The notes: generated by a model not told the origin, from the letters alone. A stretch of 64,000 bases of DNA from Escherichia coli (GCF_036503815.1 NZ_AP027764.1:1674001-1738000), one strand, 5' to 3'. Positions 18,134 to 27,712 are shown, numbered from the stretch's first letter. Made by a program: numbers and translations.

Positions 18134-18309
18134 TGGTCATTTCTTGTTGTTCGTACTGAAAACTGTCCATTTACTCCGGCTTTCCTGATTAAGGCAATGG
18201 TTTCTAAGCGATACGCATTATTGCAATGGTGACAGAACATTGCGGTAACACGCTTTTACCGCTACCTTAACCACACTCCATCGGTCACCTGAGGCGGAGC
18301 TTCGCCCCT

Positions 18310-21159
18310 TTGAAATACCTTGCTTCTTTTCGTACAACCCTGAAAGCCTCGCGCTACATGTTCAGAGCATTGGCGTTAGTGCTCTGGCTGTTGATTGCTT
18401 TTTCATCCGTTTTTTACATCGTTAATGCGTTGCATCAGCGAGAATCGGAAATTCGTCAGGAATTTAATCTGAGTTCCGATCAGGCTCAGCGCTTTATTCA
18501 ACGCACCTCTGATGTGATGAAAGAGCTGAAGTACATAGCTGAAAATCGCTTATCGGCAGAAAACGGTGTGCTTTCGCCGCGTGGACGAGAAACGCAGGCA
18601 GATGTGCCTGCGTTTGAACCACTGTTTGCCGACTCCGATTGTTCCGCAATGAGTAACACCTGGCGAGGTTCTCTGGAGTCATTGGCGTGGTTTATGCGCT
18701 ACTGGCGCGATAATTTCTCTGCGGCTTACGATCTCAACCGGGTATTTTTAATCGGCAGCGATAACCTCTGCATGGCCAATTTCGGTCTACGTGATATGCC
18801 AGTGGAACGCGATACCGCGTTGAAAGCTTTGCATGAACGCATTAATAAATATCGAAATGCACCACAAGATGATAGTGGCAGTAACCTCTACTGGATCAGC
18901 GAAGGTCCGCGCCCTGGCGTCGGGTATTTTTACGCCTTGACGCCAGTTTATCTGGCGAACCGGTTGCAGGCGCTTTTGGGTGTCGAGCAGACCATCCGGA
19001 TGGAGAACTTTTTCTTACCTGGTACGTTGCCGATGGGGGTTACCATTCTTGATGAAAATGGTCATACCCTGATTTCGCTTACCGGACCGGAAAGCAAGAT
19101 TAAGAGCGATCCTCGCTGGATGCAGGAACGTTCCTGGTTTGGCTATACGGAAGGGTTCCGGGAACTGGTGCTGAAGAAAAACCTGCCACCTTCATCGTTA
19201 AGCATCGTCTATTCGGTGCCGGTTGATAAGGTGCTGGAGCGCATTCGCATGTTGATCCTTAACGCGATTTTACTGAATGTGCTTGCCGGAGCCGCGTTGT
19301 TTACTCTCGCACGGATGTACGAGCGACGTATTTTCATTCCGGCGGAAAGCGATGCCCTGCGACTGGAAGAACATGAGCAGTTTAATCGCAAGATTGTCGC
19401 CTCCGCGCCAGTGGGTATCTGTATTTTGCGTACCGCTGATGGCGTCAATATTTTAAGTAACGAACTGGCGCATACCTATCTCAATATGCTTACGCATGAG
19501 GATCGCCAACGACTGACGCAAATTATCTGTGGTCAGCAGGTCAATTTTGTTGATGTCCTGACCAGCAACAATACCAATCTGCAAATCAGCTTCGTCCATT
19601 CGCGCTATCGTAATGAAAACGTGGCTATTTGTGTGCTGGTGGATGTTTCTTCGCGCGTGAAGATGGAAGAGTCGTTGCAGGAGATGGCACAAGCAGCGGA
19701 ACAGGCGAGTCAGTCAAAATCGATGTTCCTTGCCACCGTCAGTCATGAGCTGCGAACGCCGTTGTATGGCATTATCGGTAACCTGGATCTGTTGCAGACC
19801 AAAGAGCTGCCAAAAGGCGTCGATCGTCTGGTGACGGCAATGAACAACTCTTCCAGCCTGTTGTTGAAAATTATCAGCGATATTCTCGATTTCTCGAAAA
19901 TTGAATCAGAACAGTTGAAGATCGAACCGCGTGAGTTTTCACCGCGTGAAGTGATGAACCACATCACCGCCAACTATTTACCGCTGGTGGTACGCAAGCA
20001 GTTAGGCTTGTACTGTTTTATTGAACCGGATGTGCCAGTGGCCTTAAATGGCGACCCGATGCGTTTACAGCAGGTCATCTCCAACCTGTTGAGTAACGCC
20101 ATAAAATTCACCGATACCGGCTGTATAGTTCTGCATGTTCGCGCTGATGGCGATTATCTCTCTATCCGCGTTCGCGATACCGGCGTAGGGATTCCGGCGA
20201 AAGAAGTGGTGCGCTTGTTTGATCCCTTCTTCCAGGTCGGCACGGGCGTACAGCGTAACTTCCAGGGGACCGGTCTGGGTCTGGCGATTTGTGAAAAACT
20301 GATCAGCATGATGGACGGCGACATCTCGGTAGATTCAGAACCGGGAATGGGCAGCCAGTTTACCGTGCGTATTCCGTTGTATGGCGCTCAGTACCCGCAG
20401 AAAAAAGGCGTGGAAGGGTTGAGTGGTAAACGCTGCTGGCTGGCGGTCCGCAATGCGTCGCTCTGTCAGTTCCTGGAAACCAGTTTGCAGCGCAGCGGCA
20501 TCGTCGTTACAACATACGAAGGGCAGGAACCGACTCCCGAAGATGTGTTAATCACTGACGAGGTAGTGAGCAAAAAATGGCAGGGTAGAGCGGTAGTGAC
20601 CTTCTGTCGTCGCCATATTGGTATTCCGCTGGAGAAAGCGCCAGGGGAGTGGGTACACAGTGTGGCTGCACCGCATGAGCTACCGGCATTGTTGGCGCGT
20701 ATTTATTTGATCGAGATGGAGAGCGATGATCCTGCTAACGCTCTGCCGTCGACGGACAAAGCGGTCAGCGATAACGACGATATGATGATTCTGGTCGTGG
20801 ATGATCATCCGATTAACCGGCGTCTGCTTGCAGATCAGTTGGGATCGTTGGGCTATCAATGTAAAACAGCGAATGATGGCGTCGATGCGCTTAATGTACT
20901 TAGCAAGAATCATATTGATATCGTGCTTAGCGACGTCAACATGCCAAATATGGATGGTTACCGCTTGACGCAACGCATTCGTCAGTTGGGACTGACGTTG
21001 CCGGTAATCGGAGTAACTGCTAATGCATTGGCTGAAGAGAAGCAGCGGTGTCTGGAGTCCGGTATGGACAGCTGCCTGTCGAAGCCGGTAACGCTGGATG
21101 TTATAAAACAGACGCTGACGGTATATGCCGAGAGGGTCCGGAAATCGCGGGAATCGTAG
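18310..21159 (+). CDS. rcsC: Hybrid sensor kinase RcsC of the Rcs envelope-stress phosphorelay
   Basis: RcsC is the inner-membrane kinase/phosphatase that passes phosphate through RcsD to RcsB, controlling capsule, motility and envelope genes. It has 949 residues. A transmembrane helix at about 20-41 and a second near 314-335 flank a periplasmic domain. The HisKA domain has H479 (ATVSHELRTP), followed by the ATPase domain (NLLSNAIKF, DTGVGIP, GTGLGLAI). The RcsC-specific linker precedes a receiver domain with D875 (VLSDVNMPNMDG). The start is TTG at 18310, with GAGGCGGAG upstream. It is convergent with rcsB, as in K-12, but its upstream neighbour here is yfaP instead of atoS. Confidence 0.98.
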   Translation: MKYLASFRTTLKASRYMFRALALVLWLLIAFSSVFYIVNALHQRESEIRQEFNLSSDQAQRFIQRTSDVMKELKYIAENRLSAENGVLSPRGRETQADVPAFEPLFADSDCSAMSNTWRGSLESLAWFMRYWRDNFSAAYDLNRVFLIGSDNLCMANFGLRDMPVERDTALKALHERINKYRNAPQDDSGSNLYWISEGPRPGVGYFYALTPVYLANRLQALLGVEQTIRMENFFLPGTLPMGVTILDENGHTLISLTGPESKIKSDPRWMQERSWFGYTEGFRELVLKKNLPPSSLSIVYSVPVDKVLERIRMLILNAILLNVLAGAALFTLARMYERRIFIPAESDALRLEEHEQFNRKIVASAPVGICILRTADGVNILSNELAHTYLNMLTHEDRQRLTQIICGQQVNFVDVLTSNNTNLQISFVHSRYRNENVAICVLVDVSSRVKMEESLQEMAQAAEQASQSKSMFLATVSHELRTPLYGIIGNLDLLQTKELPKGVDRLVTAMNNSSSLLLKIISDILDFSKIESEQLKIEPREFSPREVMNHITANYLPLVVRKQLGLYCFIEPDVPVALNGDPMRLQQVISNLLSNAIKFTDTGCIVLHVRADGDYLSIRVRDTGVGIPAKEVVRLFDPFFQVGTGVQRNFQGTGLGLAICEKLISMMDGDISVDSEPGMGSQFTVRIPLYGAQYPQKKGVEGLSGKRCWLAVRNASLCQFLETSLQRSGIVVTTYEGQEPTPEDVLITDEVVSKKWQGRAVVTFCRRHIGIPLEKAPGEWVHSVAAPHELPALLARIYLIEMESDDPANALPSTDKAVSDNDDMMILVVDDHPINRRLLADQLGSLGYQCKTANDGVDALNVLSKNHIDIVLSDVNMPNMDGYRLTQRIRQLGLTLPVIGVTANALAEEKQRCLESGMDSCLSKPVTLDVIKQTLTVYAERVRKSRES

Positions 21160-21353
21160 GCTTATAAGACATTTACGCCGCATCTGGCATTCAGTGCAAA
21201 TGCCAGATGCGACGCTGGTGCGTCTTATCTGGCCTACTTTGTTGTAATCCATTGAAATAATGGGAATCGTAGGCCGGATAAGTCGTTTACGCCGCATCCG
21301 GCATTCAGTGCAAATGCCAGATGCGACGCTGACGCGTCTTATCTGGCCTACAG
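21156..21353. repeat. Two tandem BIME units between convergent rcsC and rcsB
   Basis: Two near-identical pairs of inverted REPs: about 21156-21237 and 21269-21351. Each reads GTAGGC..ATAAG..TTTACGCCGCAT, a shared centre ATTCAGTGCAAATGCCAGAT, then CGTCTTATCTGGCCTAC. The first unit overlaps the rcsC stop codon. They fill the gap between the two convergent genes. Confidence 0.92.
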
Positions 21354-21357
21354 ATGA

Positions 21358-22008
21358 TTAGTCTTTATCTGCCGGACTTAAGGTCACAGAAGAGAGATAA
21401 TTCAGCAGAGCGATATCGTTCTCGACACCCAGCTTCATCATCGCAGATTTCTTCTGGCTACTGATGGTTTTGATACTGCGGTTCAGCTTTTTAGCGATCT
21501 CGGTCACCAGGAAACCTTCCGCAAACAGGCGCAGAACTTCACTCTCTTTTGGCGAGAGACGCTTGTCACCATAACCGCCAGCACTGATTTTTTCTAACAG
21601 GCGAGAAACGCTTTCCGGGGTAAATTTCTTCCCTTTCTGCAGCGCGGCGAGAGCTTTCGGCAGATCGGTCGGTGCACCTTGTTTCAGCACGATCCCTTCG
21701 ATATCCAGATCCAATACCGCACTAAGAATCGCCGGGTTGTTGTTCATGGTCAGAACGATGATCGACAGGCTTGGGAAATGGCGCTTGATGTACTTGATTA
21801 AGGTAATTCCATCGCCGTACTTATCGCCAGGCATGGAGAGATCGGTAATCAACACATGCGCATCCAGTTTCGGCAGGTTGTTGATCAGTGCTGTAGAGTC
21901 TTCAAATTCGCCGACAACATTCACCCACTCAATTTGCTCAAGTGATTTGCGAATACCGAACAAGACTATCGGATGGTCATCGGCAATAATTACGTTCATA
22001 TTGTTCAT
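21358..22008 (-). CDS. rcsB: Response regulator RcsB
   Basis: RcsB is the DNA-binding output of the Rcs phosphorelay, acting alone or with partners such as RcsA. It has 216 residues from the ATG at 22008 (MNNMNVIIADDH). The receiver domain has D10/D11, phosphoacceptor D56 (LITDLSMPG) and K109-type (VLKQGA) residues. A LuxR/NarL-type helix-turn-helix follows at about 150-205 (LSPKESEVLRLF, EIAKKLNRSIKTISSQ). The frame is open 15 codons upstream, but that extension runs into rcsD. It starts 16 bp after the rcsD stop. Confidence 0.98.
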   Translation of the reverse strand: MNNMNVIIADDHPIVLFGIRKSLEQIEWVNVVGEFEDSTALINNLPKLDAHVLITDLSMPGDKYGDGITLIKYIKRHFPSLSIIVLTMNNNPAILSAVLDLDIEGIVLKQGAPTDLPKALAALQKGKKFTPESVSRLLEKISAGGYGDKRLSPKESEVLRLFAEGFLVTEIAKKLNRSIKTISSQKKSAMMKLGVENDIALLNYLSSVTLSPADKD

Positions 22009-22024
22009 GTAATAGGCTACCTTG

Positions 22025-24697
22025 CTACAGCAAGCTCTTGACATAACTGTCAATGTCGCTGATGTATTTTTCTATTCCTGGAACATCCTTCTCACGAATC
22101 AGATGTTCCAGCGTTTCACATAACTGCTTGCCGGGTACCAGATTTAGCATGGCAAATACGCCTTTAAGACGATGAGCCGTTTGGGCTAACGCAGCAAAGT
22201 CACTGGTTGCTGCTTCAGTATACAGCCTCTTAACATCATCCGGTACTGTGTCTACAAAGAGCGCATAATAGCCGCTGGCATGGAGTTGCGCATTTTCATC
22301 TCCGCCCAGAGGCGATTCTGTCACCTCTTCCTGCGCCAGTTGCACTTCAATTAATTGTAAGACCGCTTCCTGCATAGCGTTGCTCATATTGAAGTTGACG
22401 CACAATTGACCAGGCCCAATTTCCCGTACGCCAGACTCATCATCGCTTAAAAGCAAGCCAGAGGCAGTAAGATTAGACGGATTATCCGTTAAAAAGATAT
22501 CATAATCTTGACTAATTAATCTTTCATCGGGTGTGATACAGGTTGCACCCCAATTTTCTAACTGGCGAGTGACAATATTCCGAATTTCTGCCGAAGTAAC
22601 ATCCACCATTATGCAGACATCATCCAGTAATCGTTCTTCTTCCTCTTCAACTTCCGGGTCAGCTGCGAGCATTTTGATATGCACAGAGTAGCGTGTACCA
22701 AGCCCATCCCGCGTTTTGATGTTTAAATGACCGCCCAGTTTACGTGCCAGTTGATCGCTCAGCCAGAATGCCAGCGGGTCCGCCTTGCCATAGCGATCGT
22801 TTTGGGTCTGGTTGATGAACGGGAAGTGCAAATTATCCATTTCATGAATGCTTACGCCTTCTCCGGTGTCCAGAATGCGGAACGTCAGGCGGTCTTCGGA
22901 GGACTCATCCTGATCAACCTCAAGGGTGATTTTTCCCAATTGCGTTGAGGTCACGGCATATTGCATCAGTAGTAGCAAAATACGTCGTAAGGCATCGCGA
23001 TCGCCGCGGCGCATATCGTGTGCTTTCAGATGATTGTTAATCAGCAGTTGCAGACCTTTACGCTTGATGGCAGGCAATACTGAAGGCACAACTTCATCAA
23101 TCAAATCCTGCACGGAGAACAGCTCCGTCTCACTTTTCCAGCTATCGTCCGCAAGCATATTCGCTAACTGTATTTCATCGACCAGCCGCACCAGCACATC
23201 TGCCTGATTCGCCAGTTGTTTGCCTTCCGGGGCGTTGAGTTTAGCCGCGCTCTCCGCCAGGGACTGTGCGGGTTCTTTCAGCGCATCGCCAATGTTTTTC
23301 ATAAAGGTCATCCGCCCCTGCTGGTTTTTCTCATACAGACGCTGCGCCTGCTTGAGTTTCTTGTTTACCAGCACTTCGCGATCCTGATCGCGAATAATGA
23401 AAATTTGTGTGCGCGGCGCAACCTGGCTGCGGAACATGCGGATTTCATATAGCTCGTTATTGATTGTCGCCTGAATAATCCCCTGATGCTGTTCCGCCAT
23501 GGTGGTGATGTTTTGCAGATTCAAATGCGGCAGCAAATGATCGGCAATTTTGTTACTTATGACTGTGCGGTTCGATTCCTGATCGTGAACCAGCAGGCCG
23601 AGCGGCAGCAGTGAGACTATCTCTTCATTAATTGCCCGTAAAATGCGCAATTCGTTATTGACCGCCGTGCTGGGGACGCTTTCTGTACTGCGGCTGGAGA
23701 AATGGCGGAATGTGGTATAGCCAAATAACGCCAGCGCCAGCAAACCGATGTTCAGCAGCAGTGGCAGCAGAATGTTTTGCAACGTATCCAGCAATAAGGT
23801 GCCATAAGGAACCTGCCAGACCAGGCGCATATCGGTAGAGTTGAGTGCCGAGGAGATTTCAATCTTCGTACTGTTAAAGTGGATACTGACGCTATCCGTC
23901 CCTTCTTTCTCATTTTCATTGTTTCCCGTTGCCGTCGCGTCTGGCTCAAGGCGGAAACTGTCCAGCGGCATACCCGGTGGGATCAAATCATTAATCGGCA
24001 GATCAAAAGCAACGACCGTTGCCAGATGTCCCGGCTGGTTGAACGTGGTACGCAAGGTAAAGTAATGACCGTTCTGCCAGGCCAGGCGGCGCAGGTTAGA
24101 AAAACTTTCGCGTTCATCGAGCGCGTTGGCCTGTTGCAACATCTCTGCGCGACGTGAATCAACAATGTCGCTGACGGTCGATTCTTTAAATCCGGAGGTG
24201 AGATCTTTGAGGGGCAGGGTCGAGATCAGCACCAGACTGTTATCCTGACCATTCAGGTAATACATCGACCACGGTACATTTTCTGCGCCCCATAACGTGT
24301 CCAGATAGGTGGACATCCGTTGAGTCATCTCAAGCGTTGAGTTGTCGTGAGAGCCAAAGATTAACGCTTCCGTTTTGCGGCGTGGTTTTTCCAGATAGTA
24401 GACATCCTGTTTCAGGCGCGTCTCTTGTAAACCTTCGCCGGAGGAGGGGGAGGTCGTCGCGGCAATGTTGTCGTAGATCTGCCAGGTCACATAACGCCAG
24501 GTATCGACGCGCTTTTGGATTGCGTGGGTAATGTCGACAATCTGGTAACTTTTATCTTTCAGCCAGGCGTTAACGGCGCTTTGCACCATTACACCCATCG
24601 TCACCAGTAACACAATGATCAACAGTAAAAAGAAGCGGGTAATGCTCCCCGGTAGGAGTGAAAAGCGGGTCGTGGCCGTTGTCTCTTTCTGACGCAT
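22025..24697 (-). CDS. rcsD: Phosphotransferase RcsD of the Rcs phosphorelay
   Basis: RcsD relays phosphate between RcsC and RcsB from the inner membrane. It has 890 residues. Transmembrane helices at about 20-40 and 308-328 flank a periplasmic domain. The central kinase-like domain lacks the active HisKA histidine motif (SLAESAAKL in its place), so it is not an active kinase. The ATPase-like fold is degenerate (FRILDTGEGVS). The C-terminal HPt domain carries H842 (AQTAHRLKGVFAML). It forms an operon with rcsB downstream; an internal rcsB promoter inside rcsD is known in E. coli. Confidence 0.98.
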   Translation of the reverse strand: MRQKETTATTRFSLLPGSITRFFLLLIIVLLVTMGVMVQSAVNAWLKDKSYQIVDITHAIQKRVDTWRYVTWQIYDNIAATTSPSSGEGLQETRLKQDVYYLEKPRRKTEALIFGSHDNSTLEMTQRMSTYLDTLWGAENVPWSMYYLNGQDNSLVLISTLPLKDLTSGFKESTVSDIVDSRRAEMLQQANALDERESFSNLRRLAWQNGHYFTLRTTFNQPGHLATVVAFDLPINDLIPPGMPLDSFRLEPDATATGNNENEKEGTDSVSIHFNSTKIEISSALNSTDMRLVWQVPYGTLLLDTLQNILLPLLLNIGLLALALFGYTTFRHFSSRSTESVPSTAVNNELRILRAINEEIVSLLPLGLLVHDQESNRTVISNKIADHLLPHLNLQNITTMAEQHQGIIQATINNELYEIRMFRSQVAPRTQIFIIRDQDREVLVNKKLKQAQRLYEKNQQGRMTFMKNIGDALKEPAQSLAESAAKLNAPEGKQLANQADVLVRLVDEIQLANMLADDSWKSETELFSVQDLIDEVVPSVLPAIKRKGLQLLINNHLKAHDMRRGDRDALRRILLLLMQYAVTSTQLGKITLEVDQDESSEDRLTFRILDTGEGVSIHEMDNLHFPFINQTQNDRYGKADPLAFWLSDQLARKLGGHLNIKTRDGLGTRYSVHIKMLAADPEVEEEEERLLDDVCIMVDVTSAEIRNIVTRQLENWGATCITPDERLISQDYDIFLTDNPSNLTASGLLLSDDESGVREIGPGQLCVNFNMSNAMQEAVLQLIEVQLAQEEVTESPLGGDENAQLHASGYYALFVDTVPDDVKRLYTEAATSDFAALAQTAHRLKGVFAMLNLVPGKQLCETLEHLIREKDVPGIEKYISDIDSYVKSLL

Positions 24698-25008
24698 TCG
24701 TGTTTATGACCTGTTAAAACTTCGCGAAGTGATAGGGCAGTATAAAGGGTACAGTGTGAAATTCCAGACTCTTACCTGATTGATGATCCACTATTCTCCC
24801 GTGATATTTATCATCCTGCATTGGGGGAAATAGATGTACAAGCGCTATTTTGCTGTACAAATAACCTACAAAAAGTCTAACGAAATTAATTGCAAATAAA
24901 CGAAGATTGCTGGAAATTATGCTGATGTTAATTATTTGTGAAATAGTTAACAAGCGTTATAGTTTTTCTGTGGTAGCACAGAATAATGAAAAGTGTGTAA
25001 AGAAGGGT
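24698..25008. other. Region upstream of rcsD and downstream of micF
   Basis: 311 bp without a gene. It must contain the rcsD promoter on the minus strand; I cannot place it confidently. Two copies of the palindrome TGTACA (24835-24840, 24854-24859) lie here. Otherwise it is plain AT-rich DNA. Confidence 0.5.
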
Positions 25009-25101
25009 AAAAAAAACCGGATGCGAGGCATCCGGTTGAAATAGGGGTAAACAGACATTCAGAAATGAATGACGGTAATAAATAAAGTTAATGATGATAG
25101 C
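25009..25101 (-). ncRNA. micF: MicF antisense RNA
   Basis: A 93-nt RNA reading GCTATCATCATTAACTTTAT from 25101 and ending in the terminator hairpin ACCGGATGC / GCATCCGGT followed by a U run (to about 25009). MicF pairs with the ompF mRNA 5' region and represses its translation together with Hfq. It is divergent from ompC and shares the OmpR-bound control region, the classical arrangement. Confidence 0.97.
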
Positions 25102-25256
25102 GGGAGATATTCTAGTTGCGAGTGAAGGTTTTGTTTTGACATTCAGTGCTGTCAAATACTTAAGAATAAGTTATTGATTTTAACCTTGAATTATTATTGC
25201 TTGATGTTAGGTGCTTATTTCGCCATTCCGCAATAATCTTAAAAAGTTCCCCTGCA

Positions 25257-25350
25257 TTTACATTTTGAAACATCTATAGCGATAAATGAAACATCTTAAA
25301 AGTTTTAGTATCATATTCGTGTTGGATTATTCTGCATTTTTGGGGAGAAT
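25257..25350 (+). promoter_or_regulatory. ompC promoter with OmpR-binding sites
   Basis: Three OmpR-type sites are recognisable: around TTTACATTTTGAAACATCTA (25257-25276), GATAAATGAAACATCTTAAA (about 25281-25300) and TTTAGTATCATATTCGTGTT (about 25304-25323). The likely -35 is GTTGGA (25321-25326) and the -10 GAGAAT (25345-25350). These match the C1-C3 layout known for E. coli ompC, which phosphorylated OmpR activates at high osmolarity; the same DNA drives micF in the other direction. Confidence 0.85.
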
Positions 25351-25435
25351 GGACTTGCCGACTGATTAATGAGGGTTAATCAGTATGCAGTGGCATAAAA
25401 AAGCAAATAAAGGCATATAACAGAGGGTTAATAAC

Positions 25436-26539
25436 ATGAAAGTTAAAGTACTGTCCCTCCTGGTCCCAGCTCTGCTGGTAGCAGGCGCAGCAAACGCTGC
25501 TGAAGTTTACAACAAAGACGGCAACAAATTAGATCTGTACGGTAAAGTAGACGGCCTGCACTATTTCTCTGACGACAAGTCTGTAGATGGCGACCAGACC
25601 TACATGCGTCTTGGCTTCAAAGGTGAAACTCAGGTTACTGACCAGCTGACCGGTTACGGTCAGTGGGAATATCAGATCCAGGGCAACAGCGCTGAAAACG
25701 AAAACAACTCCTGGACCCGTGTGGCATTCGCAGGTCTGAAATTCCAGGATGTAGGTTCTTTCGACTACGGTCGTAACTACGGCGTAGTTTACGACGTAAC
25801 TTCCTGGACCGACGTACTGCCAGAATTCGGTGGCGACACTTACGGTTCTGACAACTTCATGCAGCAGCGTGGTAACGGCTTCGCGACCTACCGTAACACT
25901 GACTTCTTCGGTCTGGTTGACGGCCTGAACTTTGCTGTTCAGTACCAGGGTAAAAATGGTAGCGTAAGCGGCGAAGGCATGACCAACAATGGTCGTGAAG
26001 CACTGCGTCAGAACGGCGACGGCGTTGGCGGTTCTATCACTTATGATTACGAAGGCTTCGGTATCGGTGGTGCGATCTCCAGCTCCAAACGTACTGACGA
26101 TCAGAACAGCCCGCTGTACATCGGTAACGGCGACCGTGCTGAAACCTACACTGGTGGTCTGAAATACGACGCTAACAACATCTACCTGGCTGCTCAGTAC
26201 ACCCAGACCTACAACGCAACTCGCGTAGGTTCCCTGGGTTGGGCGAACAAAGCACAGAACTTCGAAGCTGTTGCTCAGTACCAGTTCGACTTCGGTCTGC
26301 GTCCGTCCCTGGCTTACCTGCAGTCTAAAGGTAAAAACCTGGGTGTCATCAATGGTCGTAACTACGACGACGAAGATATCCTGAAATATGTTGATGTTGG
26401 TGCTACTTACTACTTCAACAAAAACATGTCCACCTATGTTGACTACAAAATCAACCTGCTGGACGACAACCAGTTCACTCGTGACGCTGGCATCAACACT
26501 GATAACATCGTAGCTCTGGGTCTGGTTTACCAGTTCTAA
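25436..26539 (+). CDS. ompC: Outer-membrane porin OmpC (variant surface loops)
   Basis: OmpC is a general diffusion porin, a trimer of 16-stranded barrels. It has 367 residues with a 21-residue signal peptide (ending GAANA|AEVYNKDG). The constriction-loop motif PEFGGDT and the C-terminal VYQF (terminal Phe for BAM recognition) are present. Codon use is that of a highly expressed gene. Compared with K-12 as I remember it, the differences are clustered: NGSVSGEGMTNNGREAL, RTDDQNSPLYIGNG and LGVINGRNYDDED, all in predicted extracellular loops. A strong terminator follows. Confidence 0.98.
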   Translation: MKVKVLSLLVPALLVAGAANAAEVYNKDGNKLDLYGKVDGLHYFSDDKSVDGDQTYMRLGFKGETQVTDQLTGYGQWEYQIQGNSAENENNSWTRVAFAGLKFQDVGSFDYGRNYGVVYDVTSWTDVLPEFGGDTYGSDNFMQQRGNGFATYRNTDFFGLVDGLNFAVQYQGKNGSVSGEGMTNNGREALRQNGDGVGGSITYDYEGFGIGGAISSSKRTDDQNSPLYIGNGDRAETYTGGLKYDANNIYLAAQYTQTYNATRVGSLGWANKAQNFEAVAQYQFDFGLRPSLAYLQSKGKNLGVINGRNYDDEDILKYVDVGATYYFNKNMSTYVDYKINLLDDNQFTRDAGINTDNIVALGLVYQF

Positions 26540-26557
26540 TCTCGATTGATATCGAAC

Positions 26558-26580
26558 AAAGGGCCTGCGGGCCCTTTTTT
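26558..26580 (+). terminator. Rho-independent terminator of ompC
   Basis: Stem AAAGGGCC / GGCCCTTT (26558-26565, 26570-26577), TGCG loop, T run to 26580, 19 bp after the stop codon. Confidence 0.92.
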
Positions 26581-26650
26581 CATTGTTTTCAGCGTACAAA
26601 CACAGTTTTTTGGTGTACTCTTGCGACCGTTCGCATGAGGATAATCACGT

Positions 26651-27706
26651 ATGGAAATAAGCTTTACCCGCGTGGCACTGCTGGCTGCCGCGTTCTTCTT
26701 TGTTGGTTGCGATCAAAAACCACAACCCGCCAAAACCCACGCTATTGAAGTTACCGTTCTCGAAGGCAAAACCATGGGTACCTTCTGGCGTGCCAGCATT
26801 CCGGGCATTGACGCCAAACGCAGTGCCGAACTTAAAGAAAAGATTCAGACCCAGCTGGACGCTGACGATCAGCTGCTTTCGACCTATAAAAAAGATTCCG
26901 CGCTGATGCGCTTTAACGACTCGCAAAGTTTGTCGCCGTGGCCGGTAAGTGAAGCGATGGCCGATATCGTCACCACCTCGCTGCGCATTGGCGCAAGGAC
27001 CGATGGTGCGATGGATATAACCGTCGGGCCGCTGGTGAATCTGTGGGGCTTTGGCCCGGAACAACAGCCGGTTCAAATTCCGAGCCAGGAACAGATCGAT
27101 GCGATGAAAGCCAAAACCGGCTTACAGCACCTGACGGTCATTAATCAGTCGCATCAGCAATATCTGCAAAAAGACCTGCCGGATTTATATGTCGATCTCT
27201 CCACCGTCGGCGAAGGCTATGCGGCGGATCATCTGGCACGCTTGATGGAGCAGGAAGGGATTTCCCGCTATCTGGTGTCGGTGGGCGGCGCGCTGAACAG
27301 CCGTGGTATGAACGGTGAAGGCCAGCCGTGGCGGGTAGCGATTCAAAAACCAACCGATAAAGAAAACGCGGTTCAGGCCGTGGTGGATATCAACGGTCAT
27401 GGCATTAGCACCTCTGGCAGCTACCGTAACTATTACGAACTGGACGGCAAACGTCTTTCCCATGTTATCGATCCGCAAACCGGGCGTCCCATCGAACACA
27501 ATCTGGTATCCGTGACGGTGATTGCCCCGACGGCGCTGGAAGCCGATGCCTGGGATACTGGCTTAATGGTACTCGGGCCGGAGAAAGCCAAAGAGGTTGT
27601 TCGCCGGGAAGGGCTGGCGGTTTATATGATCACCAAAGAGGGCGATAGCTTTAAAACCTGGATGTCGCCGCAGTTTAAAAGCTTCCTGGTGAGCGAAAAA
27701 AATTAA
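26651..27706 (+). CDS. apbE: FAD:protein FMN transferase ApbE (lipoprotein)
   Basis: ApbE covalently attaches FMN from FAD to threonine residues of target flavoproteins such as RnfG and NqrC subunits, at the periplasmic face. It has 351 residues. The signal peptide ends in the lipobox FVGC (Cys20 lipidated). Family motifs: GKTMGTFWRAS near the mature N-terminus, DLSTVGEGYAADH, SVGGALNSRG, SGSYRNYYE and the metal-binding DAWDTGLMVLG. It lies between ompC and ada, each with separate regulation. Confidence 0.97.
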   Translation: MEISFTRVALLAAAFFFVGCDQKPQPAKTHAIEVTVLEGKTMGTFWRASIPGIDAKRSAELKEKIQTQLDADDQLLSTYKKDSALMRFNDSQSLSPWPVSEAMADIVTTSLRIGARTDGAMDITVGPLVNLWGFGPEQQPVQIPSQEQIDAMKAKTGLQHLTVINQSHQQYLQKDLPDLYVDLSTVGEGYAADHLARLMEQEGISRYLVSVGGALNSRGMNGEGQPWRVAIQKPTDKENAVQAVVDINGHGISTSGSYRNYYELDGKRLSHVIDPQTGRPIEHNLVSVTVIAPTALEADAWDTGLMVLGPEKAKEVVRREGLAVYMITKEGDSFKTWMSPQFKSFLVSEKN

Positions 27707-27712
27707 AGCGCA
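27705..27712 (+). promoter_or_regulatory. Ada-binding box of the ada-alkB promoter
   Basis: AAAGCGCA at 27705-27712, overlapping the apbE stop codon and 68 bp upstream of the ada start. This octamer is the known operator where methylated Ada activates its own operon. Confidence 0.8.

Noticed and set aside
25529..26599. 356-codon frame antisense to ompC
   Set aside because: Results from the strong codon bias of ompC, which removes stops on the opposite strand. No known family, and it runs through the ompC terminator.
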